Assembly (NCBI GenBank): GCA_903772945.1 | Contig: CAICTM010000185.1 | Location: forward strand, 32,364-96,363 | Origin: Seminavis robusta | Taxonomy: Eukaryota > Bacillariophyta > Bacillariophyceae > Naviculales > Naviculaceae | Direction: 5' to 3' | DNA: 64,000 nucleotides | Part shown: positions 10,701-22,068 of the stretch, piece by piece | How the letters are laid out: each line of letters starts with the position of its first letter | Position numbering within the stretch: the stretch's first letter is position 1 | Program-made: the position numbers and the translations under genes | The notes under the pieces: model-generated | The model's database searches: none | What the model was told of the DNA's origin: nothing | Seen by the model: the letters and a program-made list of their open reading frames with translations, nothing else

Positions 10701-12579
10701 CATGGCTCCTCCTGTGTTGCGACGTGCAAGTTTCTGGCTGAGTACTGAGTACTGTAGCCTCCAAGTCCACTGCCGAACACAGGACATGCCTCGTAATAGT
10801 AACAGTATACGTATAGTAGCGATCGAGTTTGACTTAGGCTGACTCCGCTCCACCATTGTGGTGGTTTGCGCTTCAATGAATGAGTATGGCTTCGTCAGTT
10901 CCACTGGAAATACACCGGCCTCGCGGATCTCCTGGCTTGGATCCTTGCTTACGGTGGCGCCAAGGGTTGGCATTCACCCCGGCATTGTAGAGTCATGCAT
11001 TCAAGCTGCTGCTTTATCGGATAATGTTCTTGCTGATTGTTCCTCTGCCTTGATCTCGAGCCAGAACGGGCATGGCGCGCCCGGCAAACATGGTTGGAGG
11101 GAGGAGGGAAGGCGGTACCGGTATCCAAGGCAATAAAGCCACAACACAAATCGTTTACGAAAGATTCGATGGAATGATTCGATTTCAATCGAATGATTGA
11201 TTCTCAGCATCTATGTCGACGACTTGTCAACAGACCACGCGATCCTCCTAACAAAGAGGACTGGTCTATCTGTATATAATTGTATCCCAACCTTCATTTT
11301 CTGTTCTCCTAGTAGACCTAGTAAACAACGGCTTGCCAAGAATTCGTTCTTCCACTAATAGCTACGGTGCTCACTACTGTATCATGCTGTGGCCGACAGT
11401 TTATGGGTTGCTGATTCGATTCCTCAATCCCATTTGAAAGAGGTTGTTGGCACGTATTAGCCAAACAGCAACAACAAATATTGGTAATCGATAATATGAA
11501 ACAATTCCATGAATGATTGGCACAAACAACAAAGCGACTTGAAGCAACAACAAGGATCGAATCGTTTCAAACCACACCAACCGAACTGGCGGCGTCCGTA
11601 CAGACAGAACAAATCGGTTGAAAGAAACACGACATGAGCATTGCAACAAAGTTACGAACAAGGACAACGGAAACTAGGTCTAAGCGGTCGAACAGGAGGA
11701 ATTGGCATTGCAACAAGCACAACGCGAGCTGGAAAGACAACGACGCAGCGGCAATCCCAGGAACCGGTAGGAGGTAGCGCACATTTTGTCCGTACGCACC
11801 CGTGATATCGAGTGCATTTTAGCTTGCTGCTTTGCGGTCTTTTGCATATAGCAATAGTAGATGTATCCTTGACACTCGTAACCGTCGTGCCGGCAAAAAA
11901 CACCGCACCATGGTCAATGGACAGTGCAGTTGACCGGACGTCGGTTGAATCATCAATCGAATCGGCTCATCCCGCTGCGGTTGATAGAGGCGCTCGAACC
12001 AAGAACTGTATTTGAGTAATTAATAAATAAAATAAACCAACGAGTGCCAGAGAATATGAATACGGAACAAGCAACGGTGTACTGTAACACAGCAGAAGGT
12101 TCAAGAGGAGACTACATGTAGTTAGCTGTGCTTCCCGAGAGGGCGATTTGTTTTATAGCTATAGTTGGTTGATGCCACACACTGATAGAATACATTTAGC
12201 CTTGAAAGCATGGTGATGACCGTATGTGTGTTATTGCTGTGTTTGCAGCCACAAAGAGGCGAGAGGCGGACGGAACCGTGGCGGGTACCGGTCACTGCTT
12301 CCGCCCTTCTGGATTCCGTGCTTGACGTGCAAGCCAGAGATGCTCTACCATCGCTCGGCATTTCTAGAATAGTACTACCACTGGAGATATGTCACTTCCG
12401 AGAAAGACGGTGGTGGGCAGATCCTTCTTCCCACGTGTACCACTCCATTTCGCTTTGTCGCTTCCTGAAAATACCCCGTCACTCAGCCGGCCATACATGC
12501 GTAGCGGTAAATACGGGAATGTATTATCCACAACCTCACTGACACACAAAACCTATATATTATCAAGGTCTTATCCTAG

Positions 12580-14529
12580 CTAGGATCTATTTGGTAGGGT
12601 GGAGTTCACAGAGCAGCAGTCTACAAGGCTGCAGTTGGCCCGAATCTCCAGCAAGCCAGTTTCAACTCGTTCACAGAGTTTTGTAGGGACTGGTCCAGAA
12701 ATGTTTGTATAGGACACATCCAGTAGAGCCAGGTTGGTCAACTCACCAAGCTCTGTGGGTATCGGACCAAACAAACCAGCATTGCCATGGACATCAATGG
12801 TTTCCAAAGCTGGGAGCAATCCCACTGTGCTTGGGATGGTTCCGGTAAAAAGACAATCCGCACCCCCATAGTAGTAGAGACTCTTACTGACAAGTGTCTC
12901 TGCTAGCTTGGCACCAAAGAGCCCAAAGAGATTGCTGGAAGCATTCAGAATTTCCAACTTGGTCATATACTTGTGGAGGGGATCGATGTATCCAAGCAGA
13001 AAGTTGCCCTCCATCTTGACGATTCGTATCCCAAACGGTTTGAAGCCACCACTGGAAATCAACTGACCTTCAAAGTAGTTGTTGGATACAATGAACACCT
13101 CAAGGACTTCATTGGTTGAAGCAGCCCCCGTTGGAACAGCTCCATGCAACTGGTTGTTCCCAATATCCAGTGTCAGAATATTTGGTAGGAATCGGTTGAC
13201 TACTGGCAGGGTCCCCTGCAGATTGTTTGAGTTTAGGTTGAGAATGAGGAGAGTGTTGTTCTCATCACAGATGGGATAGTTGTCATAGTGTAGAATGCTC
13301 TCGTTGTGGGCCTGTGTGAACCAATCACATTCGTTGACATCATAGCTGAGCCAGTGGTCATTTCTAGACCAGTTGTGACCATTTGTCATGTAGTAACAGT
13401 ATGCCAAATCAAACCTTTGATGTTGTCTTTCATGAGAGTAGCTGTCAAGATGAGGGTCGTTCCACATCCAGGCATTGGCAAGATACTCGGGGGTGGATGT
13501 GTTGAGAATGGCCTTTAGTGTGCTTGTGAGCAAATCATCCTGAAAGGGTGGATATATGATGGGAGAGTTATTGACTGCATTATGAACAGTCTGACGCATA
13601 TTGCTACCAACACTCGATGAGTTGGAAGTCAAGGGAAGGTATAAGGCAAGAAAAGCCACCAAACCGGTCACAGCCAGGAAGGCCAAGCCTAACCAGGGAT
13701 AAACATTTCCTTGCCCCCGCTCATCACTGTGGGGCATGATTTTCCCTTCAATCACTTCTTCTTCTTCTTTGTTGCCTTTATGGCTTGTCCCTTCTTCCAT
13801 GAAGACACTTTGATCTTCAATAGATTGATCATTATCAACAAGAAAAGCTTCATCGATTACTGCTTCACCGCCGTCATCGTCACTGTTGTTGTCCATTTCA
13901 CCGCTTACCACTTCGTTCCAAAGAGGACTGTCTTCAACCACCCCGATTCCTTCCACGGCAAAGGCCCCGACTTGTGGGACCATTTTTGGCTGTCGTTGAC
14001 GCTGTTGTGCTTGAGCGTGGCCTCCTGATTTGTCTTCTGGCTGTTGCCATTCATTGCCCACCAATACCCGTTGACACTCGTGTTTGGCTCCTTCTTTTCG
14101 TCCTTCTCCAATCAAATTTTTTTCAACAGCTCCGTGAAAAGTTGAATCATCTTCAACGTCCTCACCTAGAACATGGCGTACTATCCGTTCCCTCTGATCG
14201 TAGTGGTACTTCAGTCTTGACTCGTGGTCATGGTGGCCAGATGTCTCAACATTGGTGTCCTTTGAATCGTCTGTACTGCCTCCAGCTAAACCGCTGCGTA
14301 TTATCCTATCCTTCTGATAGCACTGGTACTCGTGTCTCGATTCGTCGCCATGGTGGCTAGATGTCTCATCAGTGTCCTTTACTTCTTGGTGCTGGTGCTT
14401 TGCCTCATCACGAGTTGCCACTGCCTGATGATGGCTCTCATTCTGCATGGGCTGATCGACATGGTGCTCCTCCTCCTTAGCACCTTCACACTGATGGGTT
14501 CTCTTGTTGGTTTTGGTCTCTTTCGTCAT
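12580..14529 (-). CDS. Single-pass LRR membrane protein, paralog 1
   Basis: 649 residues, no intron. The start is ATG at 14529 (the codon before it is GTG), which matches the N-termini of the two paralogs (MTKETKT / MAKETET / MKKETET). The N-terminal ~270 residues are hydrophilic, charged and His-rich, with an internal repeat carrying YQKDRIIRSGL and YDQRERIVRHVLGED. One transmembrane helix (about 275-297, VYPWLGLAFLAVTGLVAFLA) follows. The C-terminal ~350 residues begin with DLAYCYYMTNGHNW...CDWF, the cap seen in diatom LRR proteins, then plant-type LRR units (NLQGTLP, NQLHGAVP, CLFTGTIPSTVG, IPTELGEL). A CSLVDCC cap and several N-glycosylation sites follow. No kinase domain is present. The topology suggests a cytosolic N-terminus and an external LRR ectodomain, so a surface recognition role is inferred. 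Confidence 0.9.
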   Translation of the reverse strand: MTKETKTNKRTHQCEGAKEEEHHVDQPMQNESHHQAVATRDEAKHQHQEVKDTDETSSHHGDESRHEYQCYQKDRIIRSGLAGGSTDDSKDTNVETSGHHDHESRLKYHYDQRERIVRHVLGEDVEDDSTFHGAVEKNLIGEGRKEGAKHECQRVLVGNEWQQPEDKSGGHAQAQQRQRQPKMVPQVGAFAVEGIGVVEDSPLWNEVVSGEMDNNSDDDGGEAVIDEAFLVDNDQSIEDQSVFMEEGTSHKGNKEEEEVIEGKIMPHSDERGQGNVYPWLGLAFLAVTGLVAFLALYLPLTSNSSSVGSNMRQTVHNAVNNSPIIYPPFQDDLLTSTLKAILNTSTPEYLANAWMWNDPHLDSYSHERQHQRFDLAYCYYMTNGHNWSRNDHWLSYDVNECDWFTQAHNESILHYDNYPICDENNTLLILNLNSNNLQGTLPVVNRFLPNILTLDIGNNQLHGAVPTGAASTNEVLEVFIVSNNYFEGQLISSGGFKPFGIRIVKMEGNFLLGYIDPLHKYMTKLEILNASSNLFGLFGAKLAETLVSKSLYYYGGADCLFTGTIPSTVGLLPALETIDVHGNAGLFGPIPTELGELTNLALLDVSYTNISGPVPTKLCERVETGLLEIRANCSLVDCCSVNSTLPNRS

Positions 14530-15600
14530 CACCTCTCTCTGCTGTACTACAACACTGCTTGATCTTTCAGAGCCTTCAAAAAAATAATGGAAAAGAGCTT
14601 CGGAAACCGGCCCATTGGCTAGTGCTGGGAAACATCCAGCTTCCTAGAAGTCGGACCCAAGTAAAGCAAATGAAAAATGAGGCCCCCGTCTTTATTGATT
14701 CTCTAATAAACCCCCGTGTTCTCTTCTGAATACAAGTACAGCTGTACAAGAGCGCTACTCACTTCACCACTGGTTCACTTATTGTTTTTTTGGTAACGCC
14801 GTAAAATGCACGATTGATTGGTGCCTCACAGGCTAACACCTCATAGTCCGCTCTAGCTATTATTAATTAATAGCGCTACTAGTCTACTGATAGCTTTCAG
14901 TATTAATTAATAGCTACCGGCTACTAGTATCAATATTATCCGGCTATCGCGAATTTGCGAGCGCAGCGACAGCGTGGTAGCGTGGTAGCTATTAATAGCT
15001 AGTACTCCACTGCTCAACCGGTACCGGTACGAGTGCAAGGTACATGACATTGTGGGTCTTCGGTGTATTCAAGAATTCATTGGTTTCCAGTCGATGATCC
15101 AAAGTGAACCAGTAAGCTTCCGGTAGGCGGTACACTAATTCTCTTGGAATAATCGGAGTAAATACTCGAGTATTTGTCTTAACAGGCAAAACAGCTGGAA
15201 GCTGGAAGCTGGAAGGTTTCATTCTCCATTGCTCCGTTGCTTTGTTGTTTCTTCGTTTCTTCCAACCTTCCTTGATCCTTGATTGCACCATGTTGGATAG
15301 TAACTGTTCATGCCGCCGTTGGACGGTAGTCTAGCTACTCGTCCGCTTGTTCCTGTCTGGCACAAACCACAACGAATGATTCAATCCCGTCCACGCCTCT
15401 GAACATCACCATTCCGGTACAGGGAAAACTCGCTTACATTTGCATCGGGTACAGACTAGCTAGGCCATGTCAACTAGTTGTTATGACTGTACGGTACAGG
15501 ACTAGCTACATGTACTAGCCGCATACGTGTGCATTGCCATCCAATCCATTGGAAGTTGTTCTAGGTTTTGTCCTGCATCTATAAATACCCCCAACCCGCT
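14530..15600. other. Intergenic between divergent-looking units, no gene recognised
   Basis: The first 60 bp upstream of the LRR gene (AAAGATCAAGCAGTG on the minus strand) resemble the 5' flanks of the other two paralogs. The rest is rich in TAGCTATTAAT and ACCGGTACCGGTAC palindromes. A 99-codon minus frame at 14992-15291 has no recognisable similarity. Confidence 0.6.
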
Positions 15601-18370
15601 TTATACAGCTTCCTCTACATCCAATACTCCTTTCTTCCACTTAGTGATATCTCCTGATTCAGAGTGGAAGCTGGCACTAACACTTGAGGTATCGTCCATC
15701 TCCATGGTCTTGGACTGTGGCGACGAGTTTGTGCAACTCAGACCGTCAGTTCCCTTGCTGCCACTTTCATTGCAGGCAGGCAACTGTGACTGAGGCTCTT
15801 GGGTGGAGTCTTTGGACACGACAATGCCATTGGTGCTTTCTCCCATCGCTTGTGCCCATGAATCCTTTTCTAGAAAATCCAAGGCAGGCGCATTGTTTCT
15901 GATTGTGCTCAGGGAGGAGGTACGGACTCGTGATCTTTCGTCTGTGGCCCCTCGAGATTCCTGCAGTTCCAGCCCTGTTCGTGTGCCGCAGCTTGACATT
16001 GAGCTGGAAACATGACTTGCTTGCCACGACTCGTTCACGACCTTCAAGTGAATATCGCTGTGCGGAGGAGGACTGATCCTGCCGTTGCTAATCTTCCCAC
16101 TGATCCTGCCAGAGCTGTGATTGGATATTTGTGAATGCCAGGAATGATCCATCGCCTCATCATGATACTTCGAAAACTCTTGCATGGCAGATCTGATTTC
16201 GTCCTTGACTGTCGCACCACCGTGACCATCACTTGAAAAGCTAACAGAATAAATCAAGTTGCCAAAGATCAAGCAGACTACCACCAGGTCGTTCATCCAG
16301 ATCACAACACTTCTCACAAAGAAACTGGTTGCTGGCTCTGATCCCACCACAATCAACACTGGAACTCCAACGACAAAGATTTGCAGGTTGCTGACCATGG
16401 CGATACTGACGTATTTGCCTTCTGAAAACTTGGTTGGTATGTGCCGTGAAATATAGCAAAAGCATGAAGCTGTTAATAGGAGTACAAGGTGCAAGGCTGC
16501 AATGACACCACCAAAGGCCACCCAATGCTCCGATGTGCAGTACCCCTGATGATCCAGATTGGCGAGTGAGTTAAGGAGTTGAGAATTGACTCATTCATTG
16601 GTGGGTAACCATTTTGGATTGATGTTTTCACATAAATACTTGTACATACCACACTTTCCAGGGGCTCCCCAAATTGATCTGCGGTGATGACCGACCTCTG
16701 CCACACCAGTGGATCCACAAAAGTCCACACGACCAAAATAATGATATCCACAAAGAGGACAGACCCAATGACAACCAGATTTTCCACAAAGGTTACGGTA
16801 ACTCGCTTCATTTCGGCCGAAGATTTGAAGATGATGTATACCCGCCGAATCTTTGCAAAGAGAGTACCTGGTCGGGTAGCCATTGTGTATTGTGATGAGT
16901 GTGAGTTTGTGATAGTGTTGCCAGAGTAATTGCAACTGGATGTACTCACCAAAAGTGACACAGAATCCCACTGAGGGTAGAAGGAACAAGTGGTATTTGA
17001 GTGGACTGCTGACAGAAGGACATGGCACGCTATTTCCTTCACTTACCAGAGTAGAGCCACGGGATAAGCATGCAATGGTTGCTGGTAGAGTCTTCCTGTG
17101 CTAGGGCAATGATTGTCGATGAACTAATGGCACAGCCGAGCAATACTAGCAAAAGAAAGTCGGGCTGTGATATCCGTACTTGTTGGGAATTCCAATGCAG
17201 CGCAAGCCAGAGAGCGCATCCCGCAATGAGCACCGCATTGATCCCCAACAGACAGTAGGCCATTATTTTCAGCGATTGTGGGATCATGTTGAGTTCTTCC
17301 GGTATGGGTATGCTGCAGTCCACTCCCGTCCACTTGGGTGATTTGCAGACACAAACACCGTGGACATTGGCTTGGCCATGTTCAGCGTCACAGTGGAATT
17401 CACAGTTGGGCCCTGCCCTCCCGATCGGACAAGGTTCCTTTTCAAAGTACTTTTCGTAGAGCTCTCCGAATGTTCCGTTTTGATGGGCAGCAATCAGCCA
17501 CCGCTTCATGAGTCTCAGTACCAGGGGATCTAGTGTCCTCTCATTCATGACCCAGAGGATATATTGTGGATTGAAAGTCTCTGAACTGACCACCAAGGTT
17601 GGATCTGATACGGCTCGATACCGCAGTTGGAGGCGGTCATCCACATACAGTCGACATTTGCCAAACTTGAGGAGATTGAGACAGGCTTGTTGGTCAGGGC
17701 ATGGGACAAAGTCTGCACCCGGGAACTTTTCCATGGTGATGCGAAGAATTGTAGTTCCCTCGACCACACAGACGGGATAACCTTCTCTGGATGCTTGTGC
17801 CATGGTAACAAATTCGTCATTACTGCTGACCGTGCCCCCCGCGCTGTCAATGTAGGTGCTCAGAACATTCTCGCCATCCCCGTCAGCACCATTAGTCTCC
17901 GCCGTGTTGGGCACGTACTTGACCGCGGAAATGGCACCATGCAGCCACGCCGGGGTGTATTCTATTCTCATGGCGCGTTCCGTTGAATAGTAGTAGTCGA
18001 CGGCAATCACATCAAACTTGTCACAGTCGGTCTTATTGTGTAGGTCATAGCAGTCGTTCGCCACCAAGTTGAGCGCTCCATCATACGTGTTGGGAGCCAC
18101 GGCCAGTTCAAAGTTCAGCGTCACATTGTCTTGGGCTGCAAAGATCTGCAACCGATCGAGCATGTCCGGGCAAAAACCATCGGCTGACAGCAAGTGTCCA
18201 GTGCCATTTTCTTGAAGAACGAAATTGTAAGCGTACGGCGGCACATGGAACATCCCTGCCCGTACCGTCACTTCTGAGGGGAAGGCATTGACACTGGTGG
18301 CATCTACACTGCACCTCCAGCAAACCAGAAGTAGCAGAAGTAGACTCTGCAGTGGCATCCTATTCATCAT
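15601..18370 (-). CDS. Class C GPCR-like receptor with type II periplasmic-binding ectodomain
   Basis: Four exons by splice consensus: 18370-17047, 16970-16950 (21 nt), 16867-16650 and 16545-15601; phases agree and give 835 residues. Signal peptide about 1-24. Residues about 34-315 resemble a type II periplasmic binding/ionotropic glutamate receptor ligand domain (RAGMFHVPPYAY, DGFCPDMLDRL, FDVIAVDYYYSTERA, a VEGTTI loop, SETFNPQYILWVM). A Cys-rich EGF-like segment follows (CPIGRAGPNCEFHC to CKSPKWTGVDC). Then come seven helices in the class C arrangement: QPDFLLLVLLGC for TM2, HCMLIPWLYSGVGFC leading into TM3, and the GABA-B-like loop TLFAKIRRVYIIF. A ~120-residue Ser-rich cytoplasmic tail ends the protein. 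Role inferred: G-protein-coupled sensing of a small molecule such as an amino acid. The ligand cannot be read from sequence. Confidence 0.85.
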
Positions 18371-19217
18371 CGTTTTCTATGAAAGGTCCCTGCTGCTTTG
18401 TTTATTTGTGGCTTTTACAAAGTGTTGGCGCCGATGGTGCTCAGCCCGAGGGGAAAAAACGGGTTCTCAACATTTTGCTGGGGCAACTCAAGTAACTATA
18501 GTATACATGTAACTAACTCTACATATGGGTACAACTGGTTCGATATTCTTATCTAACGCTGAAGCGGTACCACGATGCTATCCACCATGCACTCAAGGAC
18601 TTCTCAAGTCAGTGAGATCGAGAAATCAGTGGTACATGCGTACATGCGTGCTGGTACCTGCATGTTCGCATTCGTTGGGTGGGGAAAAGAACCTTAAGCC
18701 CTGCCATTTCGACTGAGTGTTCCAAAGAGCTCTATCTGAACTGCAGGCTGGGTGAAAGCTGCGTGTTTGCTCGTTTCCAATTGGTACTAGTACAGCTTGT
18801 TTCTTAGGTCGTCATGACAGGTGCAATCTCTTAGTTTTTCAGCAGTGGCCTTTGCGTTCATAAGCTGCGATTGACTTCCCTGTGCTGTCCGCCCTGTGCA
18901 TCCTGTTCACTCAACGTTATGTCAGCAACTGAAGAGACTATTGATGTCAGCAAGCGCTGTAAAATACATCTCCTCATCCCGACCAGGCAAGACGGCATAT
19001 TACATGTAATACTAGCTATGCATAGTACTGAGTACTGAGTACGGTACTAGTACCACTCGAATGAATATCTTTGGCCAACGATGAGATCATTTATTTCAAG
19101 GCTACACAAGACAACCATAGATATTCTAACCAAATCACCAAGGCAGGGGCCCAAGAGAAGAAGAGCAACGAACCATGACAAACCGACCTGGGCGGTGTGC
19201 ATACTATTGGCTTCTGG
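18371..19217. other. Intergenic, no gene recognised
   Basis: Upstream region of the receptor gene and 3' flank of the copper-protein gene. No convincing reading frame. Contains GTACTGAGTACTGAGTAC-type repeats near 19022. Confidence 0.6.
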
Positions 19218-20405
19218 CTACAGAATAGCCAATAAACCCAATAGCACCAAACAAAGACCACACCGTGCAGCACTCGTCGTTGCCACGCCACTACTTTTTG
19301 GGAATTCCGGCGCTTCCTCGTCTGTCTTATCCACCGTCGTGGTGATGCTGATTACCGAGTTGTTGAATCCAAAATCCGTCAGTGCGGTTTCGTTATAATA
19401 ATTCCATCCACCGCAAAAAGTACCATTGCTATCTGGTAGGATTTGAATGGCCGCTCCCATACCCTGATGGGGAACGCATTGATAATAAAACAAGAGTCCA
19501 GCGGCATTTGGCCCAGCTGTAAACGTAAAGCTTCCGTACTCGATGCCTGGGAGCGTGGGTACGTCCCCCCTTATAAGATGTAGGGATGCATTATTGAAAT
19601 CCAGCAGATTGTCCAATCCCGGCTCTGGAACGGTTTTGAAGACAAAGGGATGCCCTGGAGCATCAATGATGAACTCGTATTCTTGGCACGGTTCCAGATA
19701 GAGTATTGGATCCAGCATTGCTGTGTCTGTCTCTTCTAACCCTTCGGTGACCCAATAATTTTCAAACGATTCCGCTCGGATGAATATCGAATTTTCGGTA
19801 CGGTTGGGGAGTGGTGGCAGGGTGACCGTGATGGGTGCTTGGGTTATTGTCGTGGGCACGGGAGTATTCTTGGTAAACAAGACATTGGCACAACTGACAA
19901 AATAGTACAAATCCCAGAGTTGCAAGACACATGGATCATGTCCCGCATCCGCACTGCAACTTTCTAGGATGGACTCGGGGAAGGTTACATTGACATGGAA
20001 GGATCCCGTGAATCCGCCTCCATTCGATGCATCGGCAGCCACTCGATTGTCAACGCCAGCCACCACAATATTCTCGGGCACATCGAAATTGTTGTCGCCG
20101 GCCGATGGATTCAAACTAAAGCGATACTGGTAGGGAGGATGCGCCACATTGGTCCGCCACGTCAAGGGCACGGGTTCGTTGACTGAAAGCACGGTTGTAG
20201 AGGCGTCTGGTAAGTCATAGGCATCCCCACAAAAGGCATTGCAGCCAACACCCGTCTGTGGATTGCACGCTCCTTCGCGAAACGTATACAGGTAATCATT
20301 GTTCGTTCGCGGTGTTGGATAGGTCAGCAACACATGAGCGTCGCTCAGAAAGAGAGTCGTCAGCGACAACAATAGAGATAGTTGTAGCAGTGGTAGCAGT
20401 GGCAT
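19218..20405 (-). CDS. GPI-anchored LPMO-like histidine-brace plus cupredoxin protein
   Basis: 395 residues, single exon. The signal peptide (1-23, ending LSDA) is followed directly by His24 (HVLLTYPTPR). A mature N-terminal His is the hallmark of the copper histidine brace of lytic polysaccharide monooxygenases and related copper proteins. His89 (NVAHPPYQYRF) is the likely second brace ligand. The motif LQLWDLYYFVSCANV (about 162-175) matches the strand carrying the axial residue in LPMO folds. After a Pro/Thr linker, residues about 205-325 form a cupredoxin domain with a complete type 1 copper set: His252 (APGHPF), Cys310 (YYQC), His313 and Met316. The C-terminus (SSGVATTSAARCG plus a hydrophobic tail) fits a GPI-anchor signal. 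Roles inferred: redox or polysaccharide chemistry, or copper handling, at the cell surface. The paired domains suggest intramolecular electron transfer. Confidence 0.75.
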   Translation of the reverse strand: MPLLPLLQLSLLLSLTTLFLSDAHVLLTYPTPRTNNDYLYTFREGACNPQTGVGCNAFCGDAYDLPDASTTVLSVNEPVPLTWRTNVAHPPYQYRFSLNPSAGDNNFDVPENIVVAGVDNRVAADASNGGGFTGSFHVNVTFPESILESCSADAGHDPCVLQLWDLYYFVSCANVLFTKNTPVPTTITQAPITVTLPPLPNRTENSIFIRAESFENYWVTEGLEETDTAMLDPILYLEPCQEYEFIIDAPGHPFVFKTVPEPGLDNLLDFNNASLHLIRGDVPTLPGIEYGSFTFTAGPNAAGLLFYYQCVPHQGMGAAIQILPDSNGTFCGGWNYYNETALTDFGFNNSVISITTTVDKTDEEAPEFPKSSGVATTSAARCGLCLVLLGLLAIL

Positions 20406-21099
20406 GATCGTTCCAAGGAGATGCTTCGAAAAGGAAATAATGGAGATTGTTGTCTTGTTGTCAATTCCTCAGAGCGAGGTGTGGGAGCAAGGAGAGCTTG
20501 AGAAGCTTCCGAGTCGGGGATTGGATCCGTTTTTAGTCAGATCTTTCGATTTGATATCATTCAATCGACTAAAATAGCCCGAGCAGGGAAACGGCCGCCG
20601 ACAACGAATTCAAAATAGTTGGAGCTAGTAGACCGATACCAGTACCGGTACCTATCTACCGTTAGCTAGCGTGGTAGCCAAAACTAACCAACTTTATGGC
20701 TCCAGAACTTGTGAATTCAATTGAATCGAATCCACCACGAGCAGATATATTGGGTACCATACGAACCAAACTGTTTCCACTGCTTCTCTCACGGAAATTG
20801 ATACGTACGTACGGTAGCCAAACTGGCTGACTGCTTGCTTGCTAAGGAATTGCATGCCATCATGCATCAAGAACTTCCGTGCCGGTGGTACAGAAGCTCG
20901 TTGCCTGAGATTGGATTGGATTGATTACTGCCATCTTGCATAGAAGCTCGAACTCGGATTGATTGATATCCTCCAGTCACATTGTCATACTGGAGCTTGC
21001 TTGAGTAACAGCTACCGTACTTGTTACTTTGGAGTGGGATCGTCATCCTCATTCCACCAGAATGCTCAATCGATCGCTCCAGCCATGGATGTACTATTA
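20406..21099. other. Intergenic, no gene recognised
   Basis: Upstream of the copper-protein gene. AT-mixed DNA with GTACCGGTACC palindromes near 20640. No supported reading frame. Confidence 0.6.
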
Positions 21100-22068
21100 A
21101 ACCTTGTACAACAATCATCCCTTAGAGGAAAGAATCTGTCCTCAGACTCGGTCAAGTGGAGCTTTCTTGGTGAAATTGGGTTGCTTGTAATCTAGCTAGT
21201 ACCATAAAGCAATAGCTAGCATCCCCATATCGTGCAATTCATGCAGCCGCTGGAGTAGGAGATGTGGTGGAAGCTGTATAATTCGGTTTGCGGCCTTTTA
21301 GATGGGGGGCAAAACCTAGAACAGCCTCTGATGGATTTGAACTTCACATTGATGTGGCCAGACTGTGCCCTGCAGCCTTAACACTACCAGTTTTTGTTGA
21401 CATGGCCTTGTACCAGACCACCATACGTAGCGTTCCCTGTATCATGTATGGTGATGTATTGCTTGGAGATGGTTCAGAGGAGCTTTCAGAGGTACAGTAT
21501 TGGAATAGCAGATAGTACCGGTAGCAGCTGCTAAAAACAAGACGGGTAGAATTAATTAGTCTTATAAGGAGACCCGAAGCATACTGAGTACTGGATTATT
21601 CTAGGATGAATTATGGTACGATTCACCTGGAGTATCTGTACCGGTTAGGGACATAATACATTGATTACTTACTGTTATAGAAGCTACTTCTAGTACTCTC
21701 TATGCATAGTAGGTTCCTACCTCAGTACCGGTGGACAAATCTGGCATTTTGGTCGCATCGTGGCGTCTACTTTGCCAACAGCCTCCTGAAAGGCCTGTAT
21801 TGGTCCAACTGTTGCGTACATGTGTACATACATGTACCACTCACACGCTTTCCAGCTTCCAGCTTCATGATCCAGTAAGAGCGACAGTTGTGGAGACTCG
21901 AGTACAATAGTTGGTAGTCAAATTGGTCATCGGTCATCAAATTTTCTTCGTCACTGCTAAACTCTGGCTGGAGGGTACTCGTAGTCCTGGAGCCAACCAC
22001 TCCCTTTTATTTATTTTTGTTTTGGAAAGCCCGCAAAGATCAAACAGCACACTGGACGGAGAAAGGCA
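21100..22068 (+). repeat. Duplicated 5' flank of LRR paralog 2
   Basis: Blocks here recur in order upstream of paralog 3. GTCAAGTGGAGCTTTCTTGGTG near 21150 matches near 25395. AAGGAGACCCGAAGCATACTG near 21565 matches near 25680. ATGAATTATGGTACGATTCACC near 21607 matches near 25740. TTTTGGAAAGCC...AAAGATCAA just before the start codon also matches. The promoter was therefore copied with the gene; it is diverged and broken by indels. Confidence 0.75.

Larger units (their letters stand above)
9308..12579. other. Long gene-free stretch with dispersed repeats
   Basis: No reading frame here looks like a real gene. It contains short degenerate modules that recur downstream of the LRR paralog at 22069-23955 (for example TGTTGTCGTGTGGCCTC near 9690 against 24235, and GATCTGACTGCC near 10600 against 24645). 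The part after about 10,900 has no recognised homolog within the window. Confidence 0.6.

Noticed and set aside
14992-15291. 99-codon minus frame between the LRR and receptor genes
   Set aside because: Ends in palindrome-rich DNA and has no recognisable motif.
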